In this document: positions 29,529 through 38,251 of the stretch, one piece after another
How the letters are laid out: each line of letters starts with the position of its first letter
How positions within the stretch are numbered: position 1 is the stretch's first letter
Assembly: GCF_003286915.1 (NCBI RefSeq)
Contig: NZ_QMFY01000002.1
Span: 248,001 to 312,000, forward strand
Direction: 5' to 3'
Source: Pseudochryseolinea flava
GTDB taxonomy: Bacteria; Bacteroidota; Bacteroidia; Cytophagales; Cyclobacteriaceae
Length of the DNA: 64,000 bases
Position numbers and translations under genes: made by a program
The notes under the pieces: generated by a model
Told to the model about the DNA's origin: nothing
The model's database searches: none
What the model saw: the letters and a program-made list of their open reading frames with translations, nothing else

Positions 29529-30071
29529 TCAGTCCGTATTCAAGAAATACACGATCGTTACGCGTGTCGTTTCTCCATGCTGCTCGAATACAACTTCATT
29601 TCCATAATTTTTGTGTTGAAAGCTTATCGACGTGTCGCGTGAAAACACTGACGGCATCGAAGGAAGGTCGCAGGCTAATTTGCGCAATACCTTCGTTTTG
29701 TTTTTGGTGACATACGCCGCGCTATATGACACTAGAATACTGTCTGTGAAATTCAACTCCTCGTCAACGCGCCTTCCTTGCAGTTGGAAGAAACTTCTGT
29801 AAACCCTGTCTCCTTTAGGATCGTCGTGCGCACTGATATAAGGAAATTCTTCAACGACATAAAAATTAACATCCGACTTCCGCTTTGATAGAACAGTACG
29901 CAGTTTGTCGCCTAACCTTAAGTCGCGATCTGGCAAAAAGCAGATGCCTACCGAGATCGAGGGATCTATTACTAGCTTTTCATCCTCGGTTGTACTTGTT
30001 TGAGAGCAGGCACAACTCATTATGAGTAAACAAGCAATTATGAATCTCATCCGCAATGCTTTATATTTCAT
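29529..30071 (-). CDS. Hypothetical lipoprotein
   Basis: 180 residues with a lipoprotein signal (FIIACLLIMSCAC). The mature part is mixed alpha/beta: VGICFLPDRDLRLGDKLRTVLS, NFYVVEEFPYISAHDDPKGDR, SILVSYSAAYVTKNK, and ends EQHGETTRVTIVYFL. No family recognised. It is divergent from the PD40 lipoprotein with only 19 bp between the start codons, so the promoters must overlap or lie inside the opposite gene. An alternative start at 30050 would shorten the N-region. Confidence 0.65.
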   Translation of the reverse strand: MKYKALRMRFIIACLLIMSCACSQTSTTEDEKLVIDPSISVGICFLPDRDLRLGDKLRTVLSKRKSDVNFYVVEEFPYISAHDDPKGDRVYRSFFQLQGRRVDEELNFTDSILVSYSAAYVTKNKTKVLRKLACDLPSMPSVFSRDTSISFQHKNYGNEVVFEQHGETTRVTIVYFLNTD

Positions 30072-30090
30072 TTATCCGTTAAAATAAATA

Positions 30091-30975
30091 ATGACACACA
30101 CAAAAAGCACCTTCGCCGCAATACTATTGATGAGCATGACACAAGCCTGTTCACAGCGCCCAGATCAAAAATACTTTAATGAAACAACACCCGGTACGAC
30201 ACCGGCTATTTTTGCACCACGCAAAATATCAACCCCAGAGATTTTTGAATTCGGCGCTGTTTTCTCCGACGATCAACATGAATTTTACTACAGTACGGAA
30301 ATCGATGGCAAAGCGGAGACGTGGGTGATGGAATTTGCCGCTGGCGAATGGAGCACACCCAGCAAGGTTCTCACGCACGAAACCTATAGCTTCAATGATC
30401 CGATGCTAACCCCTGATGGTAAAAAGTTATTTTTCATTTCGAACAGAACGCTGACCGGTACAGGCCCTAAGAAGGATTACGATATCTGGTATATCGAACG
30501 CGACGGCGGAAAATGGTCTGAACCCAAAAACGCAGGACCAAACATCAATTCTCCACAAAACGAGTATTACATTTCCTTTACACGCGCGGGAAAAATGTAT
30601 TTCGGTTCTAACCGTGAACAAGACAACTACGACATCTATTCAGCGGACATTAAGAATGGAAAATTTGAGACCGCCACAAAGCTTGGACCTGGTGTGAACA
30701 CATCTTCCTACGAAGCAGATGTTTTCGTATCACCGGACGAGTCTTATATCGTATTCGCTGCTAACCGCCCGGGAGGTCTTGGCGTTGGAGATCTTTATGT
30801 TTCTTTCCGACAAGAAGATGGCACATGGGGTAATGCGAAGAGCTTAGGAGATTCGATCAATACAGAAACCGACGACTTCTGTCCGTATGTAACGCCAGAC
30901 GGAAAATATCTTATGTATGCGAGTCGCGGCGATATCTATTGGGTATCGACAGAAATTATTAAACAGCTACGATAA
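30091..30975 (+). CDS. PD40 (WD40-like) beta-propeller lipoprotein
   Basis: 294 residues. A lipoprotein-like signal (FAAILLMSMTQACS) precedes a propeller of TolB/PD40 repeats: DPMLTPDGKKLFFISNR, YYISFTRAGKMYFGSNRE, ADVFVSPDESYIVFAANRP and CPYVTPDGKYLMYASRGD, with intervening DIWYIERDGGKWSEP and DLYVSFRQEDGTWG. This is a common Bacteroidota surface or periplasmic protein of unknown ligand. It is divergent from the hypothetical lipoprotein and converges on the FG-GAP gene. Confidence 0.85.
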   Translation: MTHTKSTFAAILLMSMTQACSQRPDQKYFNETTPGTTPAIFAPRKISTPEIFEFGAVFSDDQHEFYYSTEIDGKAETWVMEFAAGEWSTPSKVLTHETYSFNDPMLTPDGKKLFFISNRTLTGTGPKKDYDIWYIERDGGKWSEPKNAGPNINSPQNEYYISFTRAGKMYFGSNREQDNYDIYSADIKNGKFETATKLGPGVNTSSYEADVFVSPDESYIVFAANRPGGLGVGDLYVSFRQEDGTWGNAKSLGDSINTETDDFCPYVTPDGKYLMYASRGDIYWVSTEIIKQLR

Positions 30976-30993
30976 CCCATTCGCGATCACATA

Positions 30994-31028
30994 AAAAAAA
31001 ACGTGAGCATATTAAATACGCTCACGTT
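30994..31028 (-). terminator. Terminator between PD40 and FG-GAP genes
   Basis: 9-bp perfect stem AACGTGAGC / GCTCACGTT (31000-31008 and 31020-31028) with an 11-base loop. The A-run to its left becomes a U run in the minus-strand transcript, so it chiefly serves the FG-GAP gene; it may also stop plus-strand reading. Confidence 0.75.
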
Positions 31029-31054
31029 CATATCATTTGATTTACGGTTTGCTT

Positions 31055-34000
31055 CTAAAGTTTGATCCATTTCTCGTAAACCGTACTTGTTTTTCCGAGA
31101 GCCACCTTGATCAAATACACGCCCGATTTAAGTTTATGCGTATCGACCGGTACGGCAAGTGTTCTTGTATTCTTATGGCTATTTAACGTTTGATACACTT
31201 CGTTTCCAAGAACTGATTGAATTTGCAGCTGTACGTCGCCGGTATAAGCATTCTCGATCGAGATCGTTACACCATCTGTTCCAGGATTCGGATACATCGA
31301 CACTGGCGATGCATTCAATTCTTCATCCGCACTCAAAACAATTTCATGTTTCAATGTCGCATAGGCCGTGTCGTAACAATTGGTAGTCTTGTCTTGTACC
31401 AGTACGGAATAAGTTCCCTCACCAAGTTCCGATAACGTATGACTCGTCCCGATAATATCACCGACAAGCACTTCTTCGCCATTGTACCACGCATAGGTAA
31501 AGTTGTTATGCGGATCCCCTACGCCATCATGATCTGCATCATTAACAATAACGGAAAGTTGTCCCGTTGGATTTTCGTCGTCGATGATTTGATCGATAAT
31601 CATTTCCGCGTCGACTTCCGACTCTGTTTCAGGTAAGGCTATCGCAACTGAATCGGAACTACATTCGCGTGTTTTATGAAGTGCGTACACGGTGTAAACA
31701 CCCGCAGGCAAGGCCGTGTAGTTAGCCCCAGTGTAATCAATTTCGGCAAGCGGTTTAGGCGTTGGGCCATTCGACCAATAGAAAGTAAAATTGGTTAAGT
31801 CAGGCGAACCATCTACTAATACCATTGCCTCTATCGCCCCAGTATTCGCAGTGGTCGGAACACCTGGCGCAATAATGCATTTGAGATTATTGGTGAAGTC
31901 AAAAACCAATGGAACAGCTTGTGGCACGAGGGCTGCGTTCATGATATTATCATTGTAGTCACATTCCGTTATTCGACTTAACTGTTGGATTATATCCAAT
32001 GGCGCTGTAGTACCCGCATCGTTAATGACAATATATAAATCTATTGTACCACTGAGGTAATCAAGTTGTGCAGTGAACGTAGCCGTATCTCCCGGATTAA
32101 TTTGAAGATCTGAAAACTCTTTTGTCGCGAGACGTGTCGCAGCAGGTGATGTTAGTCGTGGATCGCCATTGTAAAAGGTAATGTTGATTGGCGTATTCAC
32201 TACAACGCTTCCAATATTCTTGTACTTAAAACTTACCTCCACCACATTGTCTGTACATACAAACGGCGTGTAGTCAATAACATTTTCCGCATCGAACGAC
32301 ACCGGCGTTAGATTGGCTACAGGATAAATTGGGCAACCTGATGAAGACAAGAACGTTGTTTGATTTAAGAACCCATTGAAAGGCCTGCTCAATCCACCCT
32401 GACGGCATTCGGCATTTTCTGCATACGGCAAATGATGAAGTTGTTGTACACGTGGGATTGTTAAATCATCATTGACATTGGTAACCATATATCCATGTTG
32501 GTTCCAAACTTTGCGTGCAGGCATCCAGGGAATATTGGCGGATTCATAAACGCGAATTTCACCAGCCGCAAACATCTGTTGATTTTTTCCTAACGTGGAT
32601 TCATCAGCACTACAGGTTACGCAAATTTCTGCTGCGCCATCCCCATCAACATCAACGACAACAGGGTATTCGTAATGCGTTCGCGATGGACAACGAACAG
32701 GCGGACTCTTCACCACACCGATGTCGGTCGTATTAAAAATATAAAAGTAATCCTCATCACGGTAAATAACTTCTGCGTGGTTATCACCGTTGAGATCGAA
32801 CGTTGTGCACCCAGTGTATCCTGAGGTTTCTTCAACCACATTCTCTCGCCACAGTAACTCCAAATTTCCGTTAGCTTCTTTTAACGCATACAAGTATTTA
32901 CCGGATACGTAAACAGCGTTCATCAACGTGTCACCATCGATATCAGCAATATTGATTCGACCGGCGCCATTCTTCCAGCCGTTTTTGTAATCGCCAGTGC
33001 CTATAGGATCACTAAATGTTTTGACTACGTTGTTGTGTACATCCCAAAAGAAAATAGTTGTGTTTGCATTATAGGCACCCAATGATCCAACGGCCAGTAC
33101 ATCAAGATGACCATCTTGATTAAAATCGGCCACACTCGTTCCGCTACCGGTGGTCCGCGCCGTGCGCGTAGCATACCTAGGGTCTTGCTTGACCAACGTT
33201 AGCGTTGCAGACTTCGAAGCGCGATTAATCGAAACGGTGTATATCCGACAACCTGCCACAAGTTCCAAGTTATTATTGAGCGGTATAATATCAACGGCAA
33301 CCGGGGCGTTGCTATTCATTCCCCAACCATTTACGCCCGCGTGTATGCCTGTGTTGTCGTTGTCAATATTATTCTCACCTAATACCGCCCCCGTTTGCGC
33401 ATCATAAATTCGCGTTCTCCAATACAGTTCAACTATTCCATCACGATCAAAATCTGCAAGGCCCATTAAGCCAGGGTTACTCACGAAAGTAATTGGTGTT
33501 GCCCATATTGAATTACCTTCACAGTCAAATGCATGGGCGGTATATTGGGTTCCCTCTGTTTTTGTAGCCACTATAAAAATTTCAGCACAACCATCACCAT
33601 TGATATCTGCAATAGCGATGTCTTCATAGGAAGCAAAGCCAAGCGCAGACAACGCATTAATCGATTTATTTAACACGAGATCGCTTCCAGATTGTGGCGC
33701 GTTAAAAGCATTGATCTTAACTAAGGGTGCCATCTTGATTAGTGTATGTCGCGACCAAGTCGTTAACACCATCGGAATTAATATCGCCCGCAACGATACG
33801 ACTCACATGATTCGCTCCACCGGGTGCAGACTTGTACTTCAATTTTAATTCCAGGGGAGGAAACTGTATAGGTGATTCACTACATGCATCGCTACCAATA
33901 AAAAATCCATCGCAGACAGTATTCTGACTACAGTCTTTATCGTAACAGTCGATAAAACCGTCGCCATCATCATCAATACTATTGTTGCAAATTTCTTGTG

Positions 34001-34064
34001 CGCTCAGAGCATGCGCGAAAAGCGTGAGGCACAACGTGACAGGAATCATCAGTAGCCGTTTCAT
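31055..34064 (-). pseudogene. FG-GAP/VCBS repeat surface protein with T9SS sorting domain, frameshifted
   Basis: The true start is the ATG at 34064 (signal LLMIPVTLCLTLFAHALSAQ, then CNNSIDDDGDGFIDCYD, a calcium-binding-like Cys/Asp motif). That frame ends at 33717 after VAGDINSDGVNDLVATYTNQDG. The second frame continues without a gap as VKINAFNAPQSGSDLV, so one extra base near 33722-33730 splits one gene. The rest holds FG-GAP repeats (AIADINGDGCAEIFIV, GLADFDRDGIVELYW, SVADFNQDGHLDVLAV), a CARDB-like domain near KYKNIGSVVVNTPINITFYNG, and a C-terminal T9SS type A domain (VSMYPNPGTDGVTISIE, LKSGVYLIKV). Either a recent pseudogene or a sequencing error. Confidence 0.8.
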
Positions 34065-34239
34065 ATTGGATAACAGTTTTTTGTATAGGGGATCGTAAAC
34101 TCCTGTAAATATAAGTGTCACCTTCAACAAAAATGGAATTTCAAAACGAATCCACTCCGCCAAACCACCAGCATGTAAGATTTCGCGGAAGATTCAACTA
34201 AAAAAGTATCTATAGATAAGCGTAGAGGACTCTACCAGA

Positions 34240-34617
34240 TCACTGCTCTGTTGGTAAGATCCGAAGCTTTGCATAAAACGTCAATGAAATCAATAGGAGT
34301 ACGACATAAAATAGCGGCATCAGCACTGTACTGATGGAGTCGCCGACACATGCATGAGCAATGGCGGCAGACCCAAACGTAAAAAACAATCCAGCATAAA
34401 CTGTTATCTTAAGGTAGATGTTGTCGCTGGGCATGATGAGCAACCAGCATGCAATCATTTGACAAATGGCCAACTCTATTCTGAAATAGTTCGGAAAACC
34501 AAGGTGTACAAATCCCTGCTTCATCTCGTCGTTTGTTAAGTACAATAACGCGCTATACAGCAACGAGCATCCTATAACAATCGTCGTGGCCCAATAAATA
34601 AGTTTGTCCTTTTTCAT
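34240..34617 (-). CDS. DoxX-like small membrane protein
   Basis: 125 residues from the ATG at 34617. Four membrane helices: YWATTIVIGCSLLYSALLYL, RIELAICQMIACWLLIM, ITVYAGLFFTFGSAAIAHA, and VLMPLFYVVLLLISLTFY. The motif HLGFPNYFRIELAICQ between helices 1 and 2 is typical of DoxX-like proteins of Bacteroidota, whose function is not defined (some DoxX proteins act in thiosulfate oxidation or oxidative stress). Divergent from the PAS-LuxR regulator across a 215-bp region with four palindromes, which suggests control by that regulator. Confidence 0.8.
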   Translation of the reverse strand: MKKDKLIYWATTIVIGCSLLYSALLYLTNDEMKQGFVHLGFPNYFRIELAICQMIACWLLIMPSDNIYLKITVYAGLFFTFGSAAIAHACVGDSISTVLMPLFYVVLLLISLTFYAKLRILPTEQ

Positions 34618-34669
34618 AAACTTTTTACTGCAAAGAAGGTCGGTTGTGATGGGATACAACAGGGCTATT

Positions 34670-34769
34670 TAGTACTAATATTTAAACATAGGCTGGCAAA
34701 GCATACATGACACTTTTTTTATGACGCGCTGCGTGGCCAGTACTATACGAGATTAGTACTTTAGTACTA
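34670..34769. promoter_or_regulatory. Cluster of four TAGTACTA-type palindromes (candidate operator)
   Basis: The 8-base palindrome TAGTACTA occurs exactly at 34670-34677 and 34762-34769, and with one mismatch at 34738-34745 and 34754-34761. The last two are adjacent and the second and third are 16 bp apart, i.e. near helical spacing. They lie between the divergent DoxX-like gene and the LuxR-type regulator gene. Confidence 0.55.
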
Positions 34770-34832
34770 CGCATTCTACAAACCTAACCGCTCCTATTTC
34801 CGTATTTTTACAGCATAAACACGCCAACTACA

Positions 34833-35561
34833 ATGAGCAATATTGCAAGCCAACAGGCCGACGCCAAAGAGTTCTTTCATGTTGAAACAGACCTGAACAT
34901 GATTATGGAATACACGCAGATGCTCGAGCAATTCTATCCAGATAAGGTTGTGCAAATTTGCCGAAAACATCACCAAGGCGCGTTCTATGTGAGTGAAAAC
35001 TGCAAAGACTTTTGGGGCGTACCTGCAAAACGGATGAAGTTCTTTACCATGGAAGAATACCTGGCTTTAATTCATCCCGATGACGTCGCCAGTTTGTCTA
35101 ACATCTACGCATTGATCAATAGCCATACCGTTGATGTCGACGACCCTACGCAGATTCGGTTTACACTCGTTTATCGTATGAAAGGTGGCGATGGCGAATA
35201 TCACACCATTGAAGATGAAAAAGTAGTATTGAAAACGAAGACCGGTAACTTCGCACACTTTTGTACATACACTAAAACAACAGATAAGCTCACCGTCGCC
35301 CTTGAAATCTACAGGATCGTAAACAATAAGAAGACGAAAGTAAAAAGCTATCTACAACGGTCTCAGACCAACACGCTCTCCGCACGGGAAGTCGAGATCA
35401 TCAAACTTATCGACAAGGGCTATAGCAACGCGGAAATCTCGGCTCAGTTGTCGCTCAGTATCTTCACGATCAAAAACCACAAGCAACGACTCTTCAAGAA
35501 AACGCAAGTAAAGAACTCAATTGAGTTATTGCGTTTAGCGAGAGACAGAAACTTGATCTAA
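34833..35561 (+). CDS. PAS-like domain LuxR-type transcriptional regulator
   Basis: 242 residues. The N-terminal 40-160 region is PAS-like (GAFYVSENCKDFWGVPAKRM, YLALIHPDDVASLSNIYALI, RFTLVYRMKGGDGEYHTIEDE). The C-terminal GerE/LuxR helix-turn-helix spans about 178-238 (LSAREVEIIKLIDKGYSNAEI, LSIFTIKNHKQRLFKKTQV). Such proteins are common in Bacteroidota as one-component regulators. The ATG at 34833 follows an A/T-rich leader. The palindromes upstream could be its own operator; target genes may be the divergent DoxX-like gene and the di-heme peroxidase operon downstream. Confidence 0.85.
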   Translation: MSNIASQQADAKEFFHVETDLNMIMEYTQMLEQFYPDKVVQICRKHHQGAFYVSENCKDFWGVPAKRMKFFTMEEYLALIHPDDVASLSNIYALINSHTVDVDDPTQIRFTLVYRMKGGDGEYHTIEDEKVVLKTKTGNFAHFCTYTKTTDKLTVALEIYRIVNNKKTKVKSYLQRSQTNTLSAREVEIIKLIDKGYSNAEISAQLSLSIFTIKNHKQRLFKKTQVKNSIELLRLARDRNLI

Positions 35562-35636
35562 CACGTTATTTGATTCTTTGGGGCTATAGCAAACGGGTCA
35601 CATCTCTCCAATCTTTGGAAGAAAAACACGCTAGCC

Positions 35637-37124
35637 ATGAAGAAATTTCACCATGTGTTGCCTATGTTTTGCGGCATCATTATCATCTGTATCTTCTTTT
35701 CTTTCACAGCCAATTTATTTACGATTCCCAAAACGTGGGATGTCGACGCACTTAAAGCCCATTCCCTTCCGCCACCCGACACCACAGCATTCGTCGATTA
35801 CGCGCCTGAGTCTTATTACGATTCAATCCCCACGCATGTGATCTATAAGACTTTTCCTGTATACCTGCGTGAATATGAACGAAAAGGATACCTTGATTCA
35901 CTAAGAAACCTCAAACCAGAAATAGCGTTCGATGAAACTCAATTTAAGACGCAAGCCGACTGGATACGCGCCGGTGAAATGGTTTTCAACTGGCCTGTAG
36001 CGTACACCGTTGTCAAGGATTCGATATCATCGCTCACCGCTCAAGACTTCAAAGGACAAACAAGAAAAATCACGGATGATGGTCGCTATCCCTTCAACCG
36101 TTATGTTATCCTTGAGAACGGAACACTACTAAAAGGGTCGCTCTCATGCGCTTCGTGTCACACGCGCGTGATGCCCGATGGAAAAGTAATCCAGGGGGCG
36201 CAAGGAAATATTTTCAATAACAGTCGGTTTGCGCAAGCTGTGAGAAGTGGTCGTGTTCCATTTGCATCTATCGTCGACGGAACGCAAAAGCTATACTTCA
36301 CCCCTTGGGCACCATCAACGCACCAAATGACACCCGCAACATCTGATGAATTCGCTGACGCATTGGAGCTGGCATCAAACGGTGTCGCACATCGGCAAGG
36401 AGGATCATTCGAACGCGCCTTAAAAATACCATCGCTCTTCGGTGTGAAAGACTTAAAGTACCTTGATCACACAGGACAAATGATCAACAACGGTCCAGCA
36501 GATCTGATGCGCTATGCTGCACTAAATCAAGGTGCTGACATGCTCACGTCTTACAACGGATTTGTTCCTGCAGGTATTGATGGCCATACAAAACGTCCAG
36601 GGTCTGCGGAATGGAAACATCCTTTCGGGTATGCAGCCAAACGATACAATGATGCGCAGCTTTTTGCATTAACGCAATACATCTATTCACTGAAGGCCCC
36701 GCGTAACCCCGAACGAAGTTCCAAAGCTGTACTGAAAAAGGGAGCATCAATATTCAAGCGAGAAGGATGCGTCACCTGCCATACGCCGCCATTGTATACC
36801 AACAATAAACTGACACCGGCAAATGGATTCGAGCCGCCCGTAAATCATTTCAAGAAATACGACATCTTCAATGTATCGGTCGGCACCGATTCAACGAGCA
36901 CATTATATACGCGTCGTGGTACGGGCTACTACAAGATTCCATCGCTCCGGAACATTTGGATGCACGATGCATTCTTTCACCACGGCGAGCTGTCTACGTT
37001 GGAAGATGTATTCAATCCTGTACGATTAAATCGCCAGGTTAGACCTGTCAAAGGACATCCCTTCGGACTTTCGCTCAGTGAGGAAGATAAAACAGCGCTG
37101 ATCGCCTTTCTTAAAAGTTTATGA
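35637..37124 (+). CDS. Di-heme cytochrome c peroxidase-like protein (MauG/CcpA family)
   Basis: 495 residues. An N-terminal hydrophobic segment (FCGIIIICIFFSFTANLF) exports or anchors it. Two heme c sites are visible: CASCH (about 170) and CVTCH (about 378), each followed by family features; the C-terminal region has KIPSLRNIWMHDAFFHHGELSTLEDVF and ends in LSEEDKTALIAFLKSL, typical of cytochrome c peroxidase/MauG proteins. It should act in the periplasm, either detoxifying peroxide or modifying a substrate oxidatively. Its stop overlaps the YceI gene by 4 bp (ATGA), so the two are coupled. Confidence 0.87.
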   Translation: MKKFHHVLPMFCGIIIICIFFSFTANLFTIPKTWDVDALKAHSLPPPDTTAFVDYAPESYYDSIPTHVIYKTFPVYLREYERKGYLDSLRNLKPEIAFDETQFKTQADWIRAGEMVFNWPVAYTVVKDSISSLTAQDFKGQTRKITDDGRYPFNRYVILENGTLLKGSLSCASCHTRVMPDGKVIQGAQGNIFNNSRFAQAVRSGRVPFASIVDGTQKLYFTPWAPSTHQMTPATSDEFADALELASNGVAHRQGGSFERALKIPSLFGVKDLKYLDHTGQMINNGPADLMRYAALNQGADMLTSYNGFVPAGIDGHTKRPGSAEWKHPFGYAAKRYNDAQLFALTQYIYSLKAPRNPERSSKAVLKKGASIFKREGCVTCHTPPLYTNNKLTPANGFEPPVNHFKKYDIFNVSVGTDSTSTLYTRRGTGYYKIPSLRNIWMHDAFFHHGELSTLEDVFNPVRLNRQVRPVKGHPFGLSLSEEDKTALIAFLKSL

Positions 37125-37648
37125 TTGCCAGCATTTCCTTTTCATTCTATTGTGCCCTCTGTTTACTAAGTGCAACCATCAAAACACCAACGAAAGAAAC
37201 GCGTGTACAATTCAGTATTAACAACGCCGGTTTGACAGTGACCGGAAGTATTGACTCGGTTATTGTGAATATTGCGTTTGATCCAGAGCATCTTTCGAAC
37301 GCAACCATCGAGGGCATCGCGTTTGCATCATCTATCAACACAGGTATTGACATTCGCGATCGACATTTACAACGTGATGACTATCTGCACACTGCGTTAT
37401 ATCCTGAAATACGACTCGTTTCTAAAACATTAAAACGTGTTTCGAAACACCGATTCACAGGAACATTTGATTTGACCATCAAAAACACAACGAAGCCGAT
37501 CACGATACCGTTCTCTGTCAGTTACCTGAATGGCCGCCAACGATTCAACGCGAATTTCAAGATTAACCGTCTTGATTACTTGCTTGGTGATCCGAGTCCA
37601 ATCCTTGGCAACATCGTAACGATATCAATCACCAGTATCGCGGAGTAA
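37121..37648 (+). CDS. YceI-like protein
   Basis: 175 residues. Signal peptide (SISFSFYCALCLLSA) and a lipocalin-like beta barrel: VQFSINNAGLTVTGSIDSVIVN, INTGIDIRDRHLQRDDYL, PEIRLVSKTLKRV, HRFTGTFDLTIKNTTKPITIPF and FKINRLDYLLGDPSPILGNIVTI. YceI proteins bind isoprenoid or similar lipophilic molecules in the periplasm. The ATG overlaps the peroxidase stop codon. The hairpin after the stop ends the operon. Co-occurrence of YceI and cytochromes is frequent and suggests a quinone-related redox role (inference). Confidence 0.87.
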   Translation: MIASISFSFYCALCLLSATIKTPTKETRVQFSINNAGLTVTGSIDSVIVNIAFDPEHLSNATIEGIAFASSINTGIDIRDRHLQRDDYLHTALYPEIRLVSKTLKRVSKHRFTGTFDLTIKNTTKPITIPFSVSYLNGRQRFNANFKINRLDYLLGDPSPILGNIVTISITSIAE

Positions 37649-37649
37649 C

Positions 37650-37682
37650 AAAAAAAGCCGTGGCGTAAACCTACACCACGGC
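37650..37682. terminator. Hairpin terminator between convergent genes
   Basis: Stem GCCGTGG / CCACGGC (37657-37663 and 37676-37682) with a 12-base loop, preceded by an A-run (37650-37656) that is a U run for the minus strand. It separates the YceI gene from the convergent membrane-protein gene. Confidence 0.7.
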
Positions 37683-37742
37683 ACACTCAATCATCCTATG
37701 ACGGCCCGTTCCTACTGTTCTATGAGACCGCCATGCCTTTCA

Positions 37743-38195
37743 TTACTCGTCCTTACCAGCCTTTATCATCATGACAAGCACAAGTACAGCCTGAGTAATT
37801 TCCAATACAATACGTCCCCAATTTGTCGTCATTACTTTTTCGATCAGCACCACATCTTTGCCATTGTTCAATTCCAGGTTCATCGGAATCTGCACAAAGA
37901 TCGACGAAGCCCAATCGAGTAAAAGACAAGTCATTGATACCGCAACGATCGTCAATGTTACAGATTTCGGACGCTTCCAGAACAGCAAAGCATTCTGGAT
38001 TGTGATTAGAAAAAACGGCAATACGCTTACAGGCAAAATCGCCGCTTCCAGCAAGGCATGATATTGGATGAACTCATCCTCACCAACAATCATTCGCGAC
38101 GGATAGACAAGAAAGTAGTCCATCATGGCCGTGCCACAGCTGAAGAAAGACAACGCACAAAAGAGATGAAAATTTACTTTAACGAATCGATTCAT
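37743..38195 (-). CDS. Four-helix membrane protein of unknown function
   Basis: About 150 residues from the ATG at 38195. Four predicted membrane helices: LFCALSFFSCGTAMMDYFLV, LEAAILPVSVLPFFLITIQNAL, VTLTIVAVSMTCLLLDWASSI and IVLEITQAVLVLVMMI. The loop QIPMNLELNNGKD between helices 3 and 4 resembles the sIPxN-type motif of DUF1772-like membrane proteins, but I cannot assign it firmly. It lies after the CocE-type hydrolase gene on the same strand with a 56-bp gap. Confidence 0.65.
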   Translation of the reverse strand: MNRFVKVNFHLFCALSFFSCGTAMMDYFLVYPSRMIVGEDEFIQYHALLEAAILPVSVLPFFLITIQNALLFWKRPKSVTLTIVAVSMTCLLLDWASSIFVQIPMNLELNNGKDVVLIEKVMTTNWGRIVLEITQAVLVLVMMIKAGKDE

Positions 38196-38251
38196 ATTTT
38201 TTATTACAAAGAACAAGCTGATCAGGTATTAGCTCAATAGCACTTTTGTGC

